A DNA stretch of 64,000 bases from Siphonodentalium dalli (taxonomy: Eukaryota; Mollusca; Scaphopoda; Gadilida; Siphonodentaliidae): positions 57,143,899 through 57,207,898 of the forward strand of contig CP136067.1 in NCBI GenBank assembly GCA_032622095.1, read 5' to 3'. Positions 47,547 to 59,935 of this stretch are shown in pieces. Positions within the stretch are counted from its first letter, which is position 1. Each line of letters opens with the position of its first letter. The notes beneath the pieces are model-generated. The model made no database searches. It saw only the letters and a list, made by a program, of their open reading frames with translations, and was not told the origin of the DNA. The translations under genes were made by a program, and so were the position numbers.

Positions 47547-48597
47547 TAAGGCCAAAGCGAAAAATAGGTGTGTTTCCACTCCCATCCATAAAAAAAACAG
47601 GGGCGGGGGGGTGGCTTTTCACTTTATTATTTTTTTTCACTTTATTTTTTCGCGGGGAAATTCAAATATCATATTTGTGCTATCTTTCGAATAATTATGT
47701 CATTTATGAACTTATTGTGAAGGCTAACAATGTATGTACTGAATTTCAGTGCCTTGTATGTAATCTACATGTGCAAATTGTACATATGTTCATTAATATT
47801 CAATAAAACAACTAGTTTCAATATTTACAACAGTGTAGAATAACTTTCCACATAATTGGGCGTCAAGGCCTTTGGGGTGATTCTTTTCATAGACTTGAAA
47901 AAAGGTGTTGCAGTGGGGAACCTTTGTCATTTTGTTTCTGCCTTGCGCCATGTGTATGCATTTAAAAAACTTAAGTGCCAACACGCTGCTGGCACTTGTT
48001 TGGGACGACATGTTGACACTATTTCCCGGATGTTGGCAAAATTGTTTTAGATCTTCCGGTAAATATACACTCCGGCTTCCGTTCGGTAAATTACCGTAGG
48101 CCTATATCATCCGGTTGTTACAGTCCGTTCTTTTCAGACACCGTTGGAAGTTTTGGGACAGATGTATTCTTTGCGATTGCGTTCGCGTAAATATTGTGTA
48201 GCATTATTTTGCCGGTATATTTGACGTACATTAATAATGCGGTCATAAACTCATCACCCTAATGCCGCCATGGAGCTTCATTTTACAGTGTGTCTGAAAA
48301 CCATGTGTGCGTTTGTTTTTGTTTACAATCTGTTGCTATATCGGTCACAACACGGAATTTTATTGTCAGTGGGTCGATTTAATAACCAAATAAGGAGACA
48401 ATTTTAGTATGCTTGTTTATGTGAGAGGTCTATATATAACAATATAAATAGTGTAGTATTAATTGACGTGGAAATAGTAAATACATCGTATTTTATTTTT
48501 CGGGATTTGGAAAATAAATAAAGTGAGTTTCGTCGGGGGGTTTTGAGGTGGGGCGGGCGGGGGAGTGGAAACATGCCTATTTTTCGCTTTGGCCTAA
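47547..48597. mobile_element. Harbinger-like MITE (1,045 bp, TAA duplication)
   Basis: The element is 47550-48594, with inverted ends GGCCAAAGCGAAAAATAGG then TGTGTTTCCACTCCC (two mismatches in 34) and TAA on both sides (47547-47549, 48595-48597). A 3-bp TAA/TTA duplication and a GG(C/G) terminus are PIF/Harbinger features. G-rich stretches sit inside both ends. No transposase inside. Confidence 0.85.
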
Positions 48598-49014
48598 TGT
48601 ATCTAGATCTATTTGTTATATTTTAATCAAATTTAATATTACATGGACAGTGATTCCTAGGACTGTGGTAGCACATTCGCAAATATACTCATCGCAGACG
48701 ATTTTCCAGAAGCAAGATCGGGCAATAATAGCTACTTTTGGCTATAATTATATAATAATAGCTCCATTTCACGTTCACCCAGACCTGGGGACTACGCGAA
48801 AATTGGCTACTTAAATTTCAAGCAAGTCAGTGTGAATCAAATGACTAGTAATTCTCAAAAAATATTAACAAACATGTGCTATATACGTACTATCGGGATT
48901 CTAAACATGGGTTCAGTTAGATAATAACTTCTTAATACGAATTACATCGATGTTTGCACATGAACATTTCGAGAAAATCGTGGTTGCCGCCATTTTTTGG
49001 CATTGGATAAAACA

Positions 49015-49420
49015 TGAGCCGCGACCATCACTTGAGTTATTTAAAGATACTCGATCCGATTCGATGGTCACTATATCATCAAATTCCAACAACATCAATA
49101 TATTTTTTTAAATGCCGCTTCAGTTATCAGAATCGATTAATTGCCCAAAAAAAAACCACTGTCAACTATAGAATAAAATTGGCAAAAAACCTGTTATTTA
49201 TCATCAACATTTTGTTCAACGAAATTTTTCCCGTTTGTCAAATATCTGACACAAACAAGACAGTCAATGACTGTGTGTCGCTCACCAGACTGTAATGACT
49301 GAGAAGACTGGGAGACTGAATACTACAAGAGTCAGTATGTGACAATATCACTTAAGACAAGTAGTTCTAAACATGAGCAGGGCTCTTCAACTTGAAATTT
49401 CAAATTGCACACCACTGACG
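49015..49420. repeat. Dispersed repeats shared with 52.0 and 54.3 kb
   Basis: ATTCCAACAACAT, TTATCAGAATCGATTAATT and TCAACATTTTGTTCAA recur at 52065-52215. GACAGTCAATGACTGTG, GTCGCTCACCAGACTG and AGACTGGGA recur at 54320-54400. Unclassified interspersed repeats. Confidence 0.6.
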
Positions 49421-50159
49421 AATCTCCAACCTCTTACCTTTTAAAGAAGACAACCATACCACAGTACTAAGTTCACAAAAATCATTTTGCACATCCCTCT
49501 TAGGTTGAATTTTACAACTGGTACCAGTACTTCAAGCTCTCAAACATTTGAAAAGTATTAACCCCATAAAGTTTAAATTTGTGGCCAATTTGGTCCAACA
49601 GTTTAACCTGAAGTAGGAACATATGGACTGTTAGTATAAAAACATACATGTTGGAAAATAAACCAAACTATGAGAACAATTCTAACCTATTTTTGATGTG
49701 AACATCTAATCTACATATAATGTTATACACATGTACCAGGCGTGAAATTTTCAACTGTTTAAATTTTGATCAAAGTAGGGAGCCAAAACCCCACCCCCTC
49801 TACACTCCTTCCCCATTGCCTCAAACATTGCCCCACCCAGGCTGCCTAGAAATCAATATTATTATACCAGTACCAAACAGGATTAGAGGAGAGTTATTAA
49901 ATCGCTTAGCTCTGCCCCTATTAGAACAAATGTGAATCTCCACATATAAGATCCATTCATCTAGTATTATCAATATACCCCCCCCCCAATATTCAATAGG
50001 ATATGATTTCACCTGGATAAGTGGTGGTTAAGAAAATAATATTGGAACAGCCATGGCAAGCCTGTATTTGGTATTTCTGATCTTTGCAGAATGAGGTCCC
50101 CAAAAGGTGAATTTAATGACACTATTCCCCAAGGTGGAATAGCATCAACGAATCTGAAC

Positions 50160-50500
50160 CCGGTCACACAAGACCCATCCATACCAAATATATATAAGCT
50201 TAATGGTTCTTGAGAAGAAATTATTTTAAGATTTACTATGGAGGGAAAGAGTTATGGCCCTAGCTTTGCACCTATTTGATCTGATGAACTTATTTGAACA
50301 AATCTGATTGTGAATCACCTAGGGAACATGCACACTGAAATATATAAACATATTTGGTCGTTAATATGGAGAATAAAACAAATGTTGATAGACGGATCGA
50401 TAGACATCCCAACAGACAAAAGGATGGAAGGACCGCCTGACAGACAGAAGACAAATTCAATCCAATATACCCCCCCCCCCCCAATGTTTCTTTGAAAAAT
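50160..50500 (+). repeat. Diverged ACGG-tailed repeat copy
   Basis: Shares CCATACCAAATAT, TTATGGCCCTAGCTTTGCA, TTTGAACAAATCTGA and GTGAATCACCTAGGGAACAT with the copies at 51405, 54887, 56447, 58252 and 59936, and ends in a decayed GACGGATCGATAGAC-type stretch. Confidence 0.6.
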
Positions 50501-50564
50501 CAGGGTATGATTTCATCCGGATAAGCGGTGGTTAAGAAAATAATATGCCAGCCAAGTCTGAATA

Positions 50565-50974
50565 TAGTGTGTCTGACATTTGCAGAATGAGGTCCCCAGA
50601 AGGTAAATATTCTGCAAGGCGGGCTAGCATCACCAGATTCATCATCAGTCTGATTAGGCCTCACCAGCCATGGGAAACATAGGAACAGATTGAAGTTCTA
50701 CAGTTGAAATTTCTAATGCACACCCATTGAGCACCTCAATTATGCATTTTATCTTCTGCAAATTAGGGGGACATAGAAACTGAACAGAATGGAACAACCG
50801 AACAAGTAAAAAATTAACTAAAACAAAACAATACTTAAGATACTTCCAAGAAGATGATGCCTAAGCAGAATTAGGTCCATGGAGGGTGTATTTGGTGATG
50901 CTAGCCTGCTGTACAGGGTACCAACACTAAATTCATCCTCTGGGGACCTCATTCTGCAAATGTCAGACACACTA
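50565..50974. mobile_element. TA-flanked MITE (406 bp), copy 1
   Basis: The element is 50567-50972, with inverted ends GTGTGTCTGACATTTGCAG then AATGAGGTCCCCAGA, flanked by TA. The ends are inverted repeats of about 37 bp. Same family as 55533-55936; Tc1/mariner-type mobilisation is possible. Confidence 0.8.
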
Positions 50975-51404
50975 AATCCAGGGAGTTTGTTTTAAATTGC
51001 TAGCAGTTACAATGTTTACACAAGCTGCTAGATGACATATTATTCTAATCTAGATTAATGACCTGTGTCTCTCTCCATCTATCCACAAAGTTAAATCTGC
51101 AACTTTAATAGAACCGGTATTAAAGTTATCAGCTGTAGATGATATCCGTTGGAAGGGATGTTGGTTGGGTGCATGCCACAGCAGGGTGGGGTGGGTGGGG
51201 TGGGTCTGGGCCACGTGGGACGGGGGCTGGGTAATGGAATATTTCTGTAATTTCATTAAAGATTAAAGTTTCATAACTCTGCAGATGTTATAATGGGGTC
51301 ACTTTTTTTCAAATTTTATAACATGTTAAAAAAAAATTGTTTGTTTGTTAAATTGAGCGAGGTGAAAGTTCCCAAAATCTGAATTTAACCAAACAAAAAT
51401 TGTT

Positions 51405-51800
51405 TGGAGTTATGTTTAAACTGGCTCCGCCCACATTCGACCCAGTGACCTCATTTGAACAATTCTGAATAACAGTCCCACAAGGACCCTTTGTACCAAA
51501 TATGAACCCATTCGGCCCAATGAAATTTGAGAAGAAGTCGTTGTAAGAATTACTATGGTGGGAAAGAGTTATGGCCCTGGCTTCGCAACTATTTGACCCA
51601 GTGACCTTATTTGAACAAATCTGAATGAGAGTCACCTAGGGAACATCCATACCAAAAATGAACCCATTCGGTGTTATGGTTCCAGAGGAGAAGATGTTCA
51701 AAGAATTGTTGACGGATGGACGGACGGAAGATGGGCGGACGACGGACGAGGAGTGATGACTATAGCTCCACCGGAGACTTCGTCTCTGGTGAGCTAAAAG
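51405..51800 (+). repeat. ACGG-tailed dispersed repeat, copy
   Basis: Begins GTTATGTTTAAACTGGCTCCG, with two internal modules carrying GACCCAGTGACC(T/C)(C/T)ATTTGAACA, then GACGGATGGACGGACGGA and ending GATGACTATAGCTCCACCGG...GGTGAGCTAAAA. No RNA polymerase III promoter boxes were identified. Confidence 0.75.
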
Positions 51801-52939
51801 GCCACTTGATTTTAGAGTTTAAAATCCATCTTCATCCGCAAAAATTATCGGTGGTGAAAAATAATAGATTTCAAAAATTGATATCTGATCACTCTGAGAT
51901 TTGATGGGTGGGTTCCTCGACTCGAATAAAATATTTTACCCCCCCCCCCCCCCACCGAAGCCAAGGAAATAGTAATTTGCCAGCGTTAATTCGGATTATG
52001 CATCTTTAATCAAACGGCAAATTTATCTTAAAGGTGAACAATTCGATGGTTCCCGTACGTATCATCTGATTCCAACAACATATATTTCTTTTAATAAAAA
52101 AAACGCTTTAGTAGTTATCAGAATCGATTAATTACCAAAAAAATAATGCTAACCACTGTCAATTCTAGTAAAAAAAAATAAACGTTTAGATATCAACATT
52201 TTGTTCAAACGCAATTTGGTATGTCCAGAGTCGGTCAGCTGGTCGAATATTTGCTAGGCCGCACAGATTCCAGGTGGTGAAAAATAACATGCAAATATCC
52301 ATATTGGATCAAACTAAGCTTTGATGGGTGGATTCCTCGCGACTCGAATCAAATATGTGTTACCACCGAAGCCAAACTAAGAAATAGCATTCAGGGGAGA
52401 GTGAGGCACATTGGAACATATAGGGAGCCCTATATATTGAAACACCCCACCTATCTTCATAAAAAATAAAACAGCGCATACAATTTCCAATTATTTATGA
52501 AAAACACTCTTGCATGTACCAATAACACCAACATTTCTGAATAATTTGTGAATGGTGTACGACAATGGCAAATAGCTCATTTTTTTGGGGTCAAAATTAA
52601 TTTACATCAAGGTTCGTGAAGAAAGCCTGGGACGTAGAATGTGCATGTAACTTATGACGGTGGACCCAGTTTCATTTCGTTTGAGGTATAAATTTGTGAG
52701 TTTTAATAACGATTAATTCAGGGGGGAGTCGGAAAAAATTTGCTGGCACGTATGCTGATTTTTTTTACTTTCGACCCTTGTTGGGACCCACCCACCCCCA
52801 CGCCCAATTTTTTCTCCATTTTTGGCAGTTTTTTCCGACCATTTTTTGACACCCACCCCCCCCCCCCTTTTAACACTAAAACAGAGATTTGCGGGGGGAA
52901 ATTCACTGTAAACAGCTGTATATTAATTTCTGTGCATAC

Positions 52940-53225
52940 TATTAGTCATGGATGTTAAAGACATATTATGGACTTGATCGGGTGGGTGAAACATATAGGT
53001 TAGTACTCAGGCGCTATGCCAACTGTGTGAATATAGTATTCTACTAACATCGCCGAAAATCGACCAAACCACTCCATGCATAGATATCATCGTCTGAACT
53101 ATGCATAATTGTAAATATTTACACCTCGATTCGGGACGCAACAATCGGCGATAAACTAACGCAAATTATTTCGCTATCCAGAGTCATTGCATTTAATTAA
53201 CATAAAAAAATTACGGTGTGTGTGT
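52940..53225. repeat. Dispersed repeat shared with 54065-54300 and 63685-63780
   Basis: Common motifs are TTAAAGACATATTATG, AGGCGCTATGCCAACTG, CTACTAACATC(G/T)CCGAAAAT, CAATTGTAAATATTTA-like and GGCGATAAACTAACG. The copy at 63.7 kb is partial. Confidence 0.65.
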
Positions 53226-53339
53226 TGGAAATTTGTGAATTAATATTCGTAAATATAACTACTTTGAGCAAGATTATTCTCCATTTCTATTTGATCACCC
53301 AACCAGAGTGTCTCACGTCACTTTAACATTGACATGTAA

Positions 53340-53505
53340 ATAGGAACAAGTCATTTTGGGGTCATTCGGTCAAAAGAAAAACATGGCTGCCAGCAGCCAT
53401 CTTGGATTTCAAAATTCAACCCATTAGCATGGGTTACAGGCTATACTGTTTGTCTGATCATCATGAAATTTGTCATTTATGTTAATATTGACATATAGAT
53501 GTGTT
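53340..53505 (-). repeat. Single inverted copy of the 160-bp array monomer
   Basis: On the minus strand the segment carries TGTCAATATTAACATAAATG, GACAAATTTCATGATGATCA, CCAAGATGGCTGCTGGCAGC and GAATGACCCCAAAATGACT, i.e. one monomer of the type amplified at 31.8-44.5 kb, but isolated, reversed and without leader or tail. Confidence 0.8.
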
Positions 53506-54886
53506 TTAAGCCAAACTCATTGCAAAAACAGTCAAAAAGTCTTGCAGGAAAAATATTTTTGAGTTGCGGAAAAAACATTTTGTATCGACCAACCACCCAC
53601 AACGGCATACGTGCCCGGAAAAAAACTTGTTTCCACCCCCCCCCCGATTAAGTAGTGCCTTTCTAAGACAATTTGGGGCACGTTGGAACACCCCATGTGG
53701 TCTCCATAGTCCCACTTTCACGAAAAAAACCTTCAAAATTGGGCATTCACGGAATATATTCAATAAAACTAACAATTATGGAAACATTCGGATGGAATTG
53801 CGGCTCAGTTGCTTTCAGTCATATCCTATATATGATTTAAAATATACGTTTTCGTTGATATATAATTGTTCGTATGGAAAAAAATCGGCAGGTTTATACA
53901 TAGGGTACCACAATCATATCTTCTAAATTTGTCACCGCAACGTCACTTCTGTACGTGCCAGTGAAATGACGTTTTTATTGGCTAAGATACGTTCTCCAAA
54001 TTTGACGATTTCTCAGCCCTATATAAATTCTTGCTCAGACTCCAGGTGTTATGTTTTAAATTAGCAATTTAAAGATATATTATGTACTTGTTCGGAGGAA
54101 TATAGCATGCTACTAACATCTCCGAAAATCTCAAGCAAATCGACCGTACCACTCCGTAGAAAACATCTTCTGCATGAACTACGCTCAATTGTAAATATTT
54201 ACTACTCGATTATGGACGCATCTATTGGCGATAAACTAACGAAAACGATTTCGCCATCAAGAGTCACTGCATTTAATTAATATATAAGAATGACGGTGTG
54301 TGTTGTCAATATGGATATAATATTTGTAACAAGACAGTCAAAGACTGTGGGGTCGCTCACCAGACTGCAAAGACTGATAAGACTGGGACTCTGGAGACCA
54401 CAACAGTCATAACTTTTCATAATCAATTTAAAAGAAGTAGATCTAAACAGAATAGGTGGCTAGAGAGATTTCATGTATGTAGATCGGTGAATATCTACCT
54501 CGAATTTACCAACTGCTCACTACTGATCGGAGCTAAATAGACATGGTGGTTCTTTCAAAGAACACTTTTCAAGTTTGCCAATTATGTTCTAGTGAAGTGG
54601 TGGATGTGTTAAATGTCCTTATGAAAGATTTGAACAATACATATGATAAATTGTTGTTGTAATTGGGAATTAATGACCTCTAACAGATCTCCAGGGAATG
54701 TTTATAAAAATGTCAGATTTCACTTGACATGTGTAGTCATACCCCAAATACAATTAGAGCCAAAGTAAATGCTTCTTATTAATGATGCTCTGTCAAGAAT
54801 TTTAGTAAATATTATTTTTGAAACCAGGGTGGCAGAAGCAGTGAACTTGAGTAAAGAGCCAATAAAATTTGTTTTTAATATTTTTT

Positions 54887-55332
54887 GGAGTTATGTCCCT
54901 GGCCCCGCCCACATTTGACCCAGTGACCTCATTTGAACAAATCTGAACCCCAGTCATCCAAGGATCCTTCATACCAAATATGAACCCATTTGGCCTGATG
55001 GTATTTGAGAAGATGTTTAAACGAATTACTATGGAGGGAAAGGGTTATGGCCCGCCTTTACGAATAGTGTCATTAAATTCACATTTTGGGGACCTTATTC
55101 TGCAAATGTCAGACACACTAAATTCAGTGCAACTATTTGACACAGTGACCTCATTTGAACAAATCTGAATATGAGTCGCCTAGGGAACATCCACACCAAA
55201 TATGAACCCATTCGGTCCTATGGTTCCAGAGGAGAAGACGTTTAAAGAATTGTTGACGGATGGACAGATGGATGGATGGACGTACAAGGAGTGATGACTA
55301 TAGCTCCACCGGAAGTCTCAGGTGAGCTAAAA
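54887..55332 (+). repeat. ACGG-tailed dispersed repeat, copy
   Basis: GTTATGTCCCTGGCCCCGCC at the start; GACCCAGTGACCTCATTTGA twice; GACGGATGGACAGATGGATG then GATGACTATAGCTCCACCGG and GGTGAGCTAAAA at the end. A short GGGGACCTTATTCTGCAAAT piece inside (near 55085-55125) comes from the TA-flanked MITE family. Confidence 0.75.
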
Positions 55333-55530
55333 ATAAAAGGTTAAATAAAAAAAATAAATCAGAATTTTATTTTTCATTTTAAATTTGAATTTTTTTCCTT
55401 CTTTTTGTTTTTAAATTGAGCCAAGATTTCAATTTAACAACTTTTTTTTAAAAAGAGTTATGTCCCTGGTATGATTTCATTTGGATAAGTGGTGGTTAAG
55501 AAAATAATATGAAACCGCCAAGTCTGAATT

Positions 55531-55938
55531 TAGTGTGTCTGACATTTGCAGAATAAGGTCCCCAAAAGGTGAATTTAATGACACTATTTGGAAAGGCGGG
55601 CCAGCATCACCAATTCATCCTCGGTCTGATTATGCCTCAACGGCCAATAGAAACCTAGGATTGAAGTTCTACAGTTGACGTTGGTGATGCACAACCATTG
55701 AACACCTAGATTATGCATTTTATCTTCTGCAAAGTAGGGGGACATTGGAACTGAACAGTGGGAAAAAGTCAAAAAGTAACTAAAACAAAATTTGATACTT
55801 AGGATACTTTCCAGAAGATGAGGCCTAAGAAGAATTAGGTCACTGGAGGGTGTATTTGGTGATGCTAGCCTGCTGTACCGGGTATCATCACTAAATTCAC
55901 CCTCTGGGGACCTCATTCTGCAAATGTCAGACACACTA
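55531..55938. mobile_element. TA-flanked MITE (404 bp), copy 2
   Basis: The element is 55533-55936, with ends GTGTGTCTGACATTTGCAG and the inverse, flanked by TA. The interior matches copy 1 at 50567 (AACCTAGGA...TTGAAGTTCTACAGTTGA and GGTGATGCTAGCCTGCTGTA), so both derive from one recent source. Confidence 0.82.
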
Positions 55939-56446
55939 TGTCCAGGCTTGAGGAAATGAACAATAGACTTTTCCTATTTATCTTGCAGAATATGTGTTTA
56001 ACTAAATGCCACAAACCTGTTTCAACAGGTGGATTAACTTAATATTGCACAGAGAACTGGAATACAGTGTCATCAATCAAAGCTTGACAGATGGTAAACA
56101 TATGTATGCAACCAAATAGTCTCTCCCCATAGTAGCAAGTGTCCCTAGTGATAAATTGGCTTCCTCAATAATACAGCATTCAGTGGTGTGATGTTCTCTC
56201 TAAAATTCATGACTCTGTTAAAAAATACGGGATCAAACCCATATTTGAACTTGATATAGGTGTCAACAATTCATAAACCAAATTTGGTGTTGATCAGATG
56301 AAAAATGTTTGATTCATCCTTGGATGAATTCTATATAAAACAAGAGAGGAAAGGATTAAATAAATGATACAAAAATCCATACAGATGAAGAATGTGCTAA
56401 GAAAAATATAGGTAAGAAATGCAAAAATGTAATTTTTTGTTTTTAG

Positions 56447-56956
56447 AGTTATGTCCCTGGCTCTGCCCCTATTTGACCCAGTGACCCCATTTGAACAAAT
56501 CTGAACCACAGTCACACAATGTCCCTCCATACCAAATATAAGCTAAATCAGCCCAATATTTGTTGAGAAGAAGTCATTCTAAGAATTACTATGATTTATG
56601 GCCCTGGTTTCTCAAATAATCAACCTGGTGACCTCATTTTAACAAATCTGAATGTGAATCACTTGGGGAACATCTACACCAAATATGAACCCATTGGGCC
56701 TTATAGTTCTGGAAAAGAAGTCGTTCTAAGAATTACTATGAAGGAATAGAGTTGTGGCCCTGCTTTCTGAACTAATTGACCTGATGACCTCATTTGAACA
56801 AATCTGAATGTGAATCACCTAGGGAACATCCACACCAAATATGAACCTGTTCAGTCTTACGGTTCTTGAGAAGATGATTCTTGACGGACGGACGGACAGA
56901 CAGACATACAGACGGATGGACGGACGGACGACGGGTGATGACTCAGGTGAGCTAAC
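56447..56956 (+). repeat. ACGG-tailed dispersed repeat, copy with three modules
   Basis: Three successive modules (GACCCAGTGACC / CCTGGTGACCTC / CCTGATGACCTC followed by ATTT...AACAAATCTGAA), then a GACGGACGGACGGACGAC-type tail and GGTGAGCTAA. The extra module shows that module number varies between copies. Confidence 0.75.
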
Positions 56957-57019
56957 TAACTACTTTGAACAATATTATTTTCCATTTATATTGTATCAAC
57001 CTATCGGAGTGTTTCACAT

Positions 57020-57170
57020 CACTTTAAAGGGACGGGCGGCCTTCGTTGTACAAGAAAGAAATAACAGTTATCAAATTATGATAATTTCTTAAAGAATATA
57101 CTAATAGTAAAGCATAATGATGATATGGACGGGATATTATTCACAAAACTCGCTTTGTGTCAGAGAAAAT
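57020..57170. repeat. Dispersed repeat, second copy of the 13255 family
   Basis: GGCGGCCTTCGTTGTA, AAATAACAGTTATCAAATTA, AATATACTAATAGTA and CACAAAACTCGCTTTGTGTC correspond to 13285-13440. Confidence 0.5.
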
Positions 57171-57528
57171 GCAGGTCGATGGTTATTTAGTTTCTCGCAA
57201 AAAACAGAGAGAATTGTTTATAAGCAGAACATCACGACATTGCGTCATTTCCTTATTTGGATTCGCGCGCATTATACGTCGGTTGTAAAAACCCTAATTT
57301 GGTGCGTCTAAAAAAGACAACTCACAATACTATCATAGTAAATTCCTTATTTGGTATGTGACGTAATTACTATAGGTTAGGAGAAAATACTAACTGGATT
57401 GGAAAATATTCATCTCTTTGCAAGAACAATTATATTAAGTATCCGTTTTCTGTCTGATCATTTCCCAATCATGAAGTAACGTGGATTGGCTGGATTTTGA
57501 ACTGACATCTGGTAGAAAGGGTCGATTA

Positions 57529-57590
57529 AAATAAAATTTTGTGTGATTTGAATGGATTAAAATAAAATTTTGTGTGATTTGAATGCGATT
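57529..57590. repeat. Two copies of a ~29-bp unit
   Basis: GATTAAAATAAAATTTTGTG followed by TGATTTGAAT, twice in tandem. A local duplication. Confidence 0.85.
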
Positions 57591-58250
57591 GTTGATGGTG
57601 TCGTGTTATAAAATAATAAATATTGGGTAAAATATTACAACTGGGAGCCCCTTCTCTTGATTTGTATTGGTCTAAAATTTTATATTCATTTTGGTATTTA
57701 TAATTGGTTTTGGAAAAGAAATTAAATGTCATTGAAAATATATGCAACCAACTCGCCATCCCCCTCCCCTCCCATTTCGGCACATCCCTGCGAGAATAGG
57801 ACATGTGGGATGTTGGATGCCTGACTACCACCCCATGTTCAATTTGAGTAAATACACGTGTGCCCCACCATTATGAGTACACATAAACATATAAATCAAG
57901 ACTTTGAAAATAAAACAAATATACTAGTATGCGGGTTAAGACTACACTTGTAACCTCTGTCAAACAAGTATTTCATATAGCAATCAACAGTTGATTAAAC
58001 TTTATTCATGCCACCAGTAGACCAGGCTTTGTTTCTGCTGTCTCTGCCAGATCAACTTTCAACATTGATCACTGTTAAATATTTTATAACTACCAGACAG
58101 CTGTGCTGCCATTATGTTGCGCTATTGACACATGGGCATATCAAATATAATACAGCCATTATGAGCTGTATGCAAAAGGCATTTAATGATACAATGACTG
58201 TATACAGTGTGGGGTGGGGTTCATGGGAGGGAAATGGGGGTATTAGTTTT
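57591..58250. other. Intergenic, no gene recognised
   Basis: No supported ORF or repeat boundary. A segment near 58080-58130 (TATAACTACCAGACAGCTGT) is repeated at 58560-58610, bracketing the ACGG-tailed repeat between them. Confidence 0.4.
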
Positions 58251-58251
58251 T

Positions 58252-58560
58252 AAAGAGTTGTGTCCCTGACTCCGCCATATCTGACAGTGACCCCATTTTT
58301 TAAAACAAATCTGAACCCCAGTCACCCAATGGTTCTTGAGAAGAAATCGTTGTAAGAATGACTATGGAGGGAGTTATGGTCCTGGTTTTGCAACGATTTG
58401 ATCCAGTGACCTTATTTTAACAAATCTGAATGTGAATCACATAGGGAACATCCACACCAAATATGAACCCATTCGGTCCTCTGGATCTGGAGATGTTAAA
58501 AAAATGTTGACTGATGGACAGACGGATGGATGGACGAAGAGAGATGACTATAATTACTTT
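58252..58560 (+). repeat. ACGG-tailed dispersed repeat, 3'-shortened copy
   Basis: GTTGTGTCCCTGACTCCGCC at the start and GACGGATGGATGGACGA near the end. The usual final GGTGAGCTAA is missing; the sequence continues into a duplicated flank. Confidence 0.7.
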
Positions 58561-58619
58561 ATAACTACCAGACAGCTGTGCTACCAGTAGGTTGTGCTAT
58601 TGACACATCAAGAAAACCA

Positions 58620-59320
58620 TAGTCAGAAATGGTAACACCACCAAGATCATATTATAGCCATAAATAGAAATTATAATATAATTATAATATAAAATATTAT
58701 TCATTAGTTAGCACTAATATAGGCGCTAACTAATGACTTGTTAAATAACATCTAATAAATATTCATCTTATTCACAACTTTAAGGAGTCCTTCTGGTACA
58801 CGAGAATATTTATCGCCGTTTGATTTACACCAAGTGAACTCGGCGCATATATAATTGATAGAACATACCTCTATTATGATGATCGTGTCGTTATTTGTTT
58901 AAGATATGTATCAATTGACATATACACACCCGTTCCCTCATTAAAATCTATATATATCGCCCATTTTATGGGACCTCCGCGAATTCGGGGACTTCCGCAA
59001 AGTGACCTCCACAAATCGGGACCTACTGCAAATCGTCGCAACCAATGCAATTTGTAAACAAATACGATTGACATGAGTTTTAACGAGGTGAGCTTTAATT
59101 AAACGAAAGAAGCATTCTACATAAACTATTTGTCATGGACTCAGCCAGTGTGCCATATATATGTGTCAACTAAAGTCGCTTTGCGTGGTAAAAGTGAAAA
59201 GTGAAAGTGGAAAATCCTATTGAAAATGAAAGTAGCCTACAATTTTGGGATTTCCGCGGCAGATTGCAGTGAATCTATACTATTGGAAGTGAATGTACAA
59301 TTCCTAGAATTCTATCAGAT
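58620..59320. other. Intergenic, no gene recognised
   Basis: A/T-rich, with a short inverted TTAGTTAGC(A/G)C...GCGCTAACTAA near 58703-58733. The small minus-strand ORF at 58874-59074 has no recognisable feature. Confidence 0.4.
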
Positions 59321-59333
59321 ATCGAGACTCTGC

Positions 59334-59384
59334 TCGTTTTCGTGATCATAGGTTATATAGGGCCTATATGACCACGAAAACGAG
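59334..59384. repeat. Imperfect 51-bp palindrome
   Basis: CTCGTTTTCGTGATCATAGG is inverted as CATATGACCACGAAAACGAG around a central TATAGGGCCTATA. It could form a hairpin or cruciform; function unknown. Confidence 0.75.
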
Positions 59385-59582
59385 TCGAGTCACGATACAT
59401 CCATCGGTACAAACACATTGTGTATACGATACAATTTTGACTTGATGACCAGAACATAAAAGATGGCGGTTAATCTAAGTCTCCAACAGAACAGACATGC
59501 GCGCTCCAATTAAAATTACCCATAATTCACTTCACTGCACCAGGGGTTCCCAATGGGTTATACATTATTTTCAGGCTATCAT

Positions 59583-59750
59583 ATTATTTATATTTTCAAG
59601 AACATATTATTACACCGGTGACTGTAAGTTTACAATTTCAGCCTGTCCTGACTCTATCGGTATGTTTGAGTTATATTTTCAAGAACATATTATTTATGGT
59701 GGCGTTAACTTTACAATTTCAGCATTTACGTGTTTCTATCGGTACGACTG
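59583..59750. repeat. Direct repeat (~105-bp spacing)
   Basis: TTATATTTTCAAGAACATAT then TATT...TTTACAATTTCAGC...CTATCGGTA occurs at about 59588-59662 and again at 59671-59745. Translations of the region are not protein-like. Confidence 0.75.
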
Positions 59751-59935
59751 AGCAAGGTACAAAAACCTATTCTCCTACAATGTATTCGCTCACTGCTCCA
59801 CAGATTATCAAAAACTCAAAAACAGCTTACACCACCTTGTGGCGTAATAATACATGAGCTGTATTCAAAATGCATTTAATGATACAATGATTGTACAGTG
59901 TGGGTGGGTTCATGGGAAGGACAGGGGGTATTATA

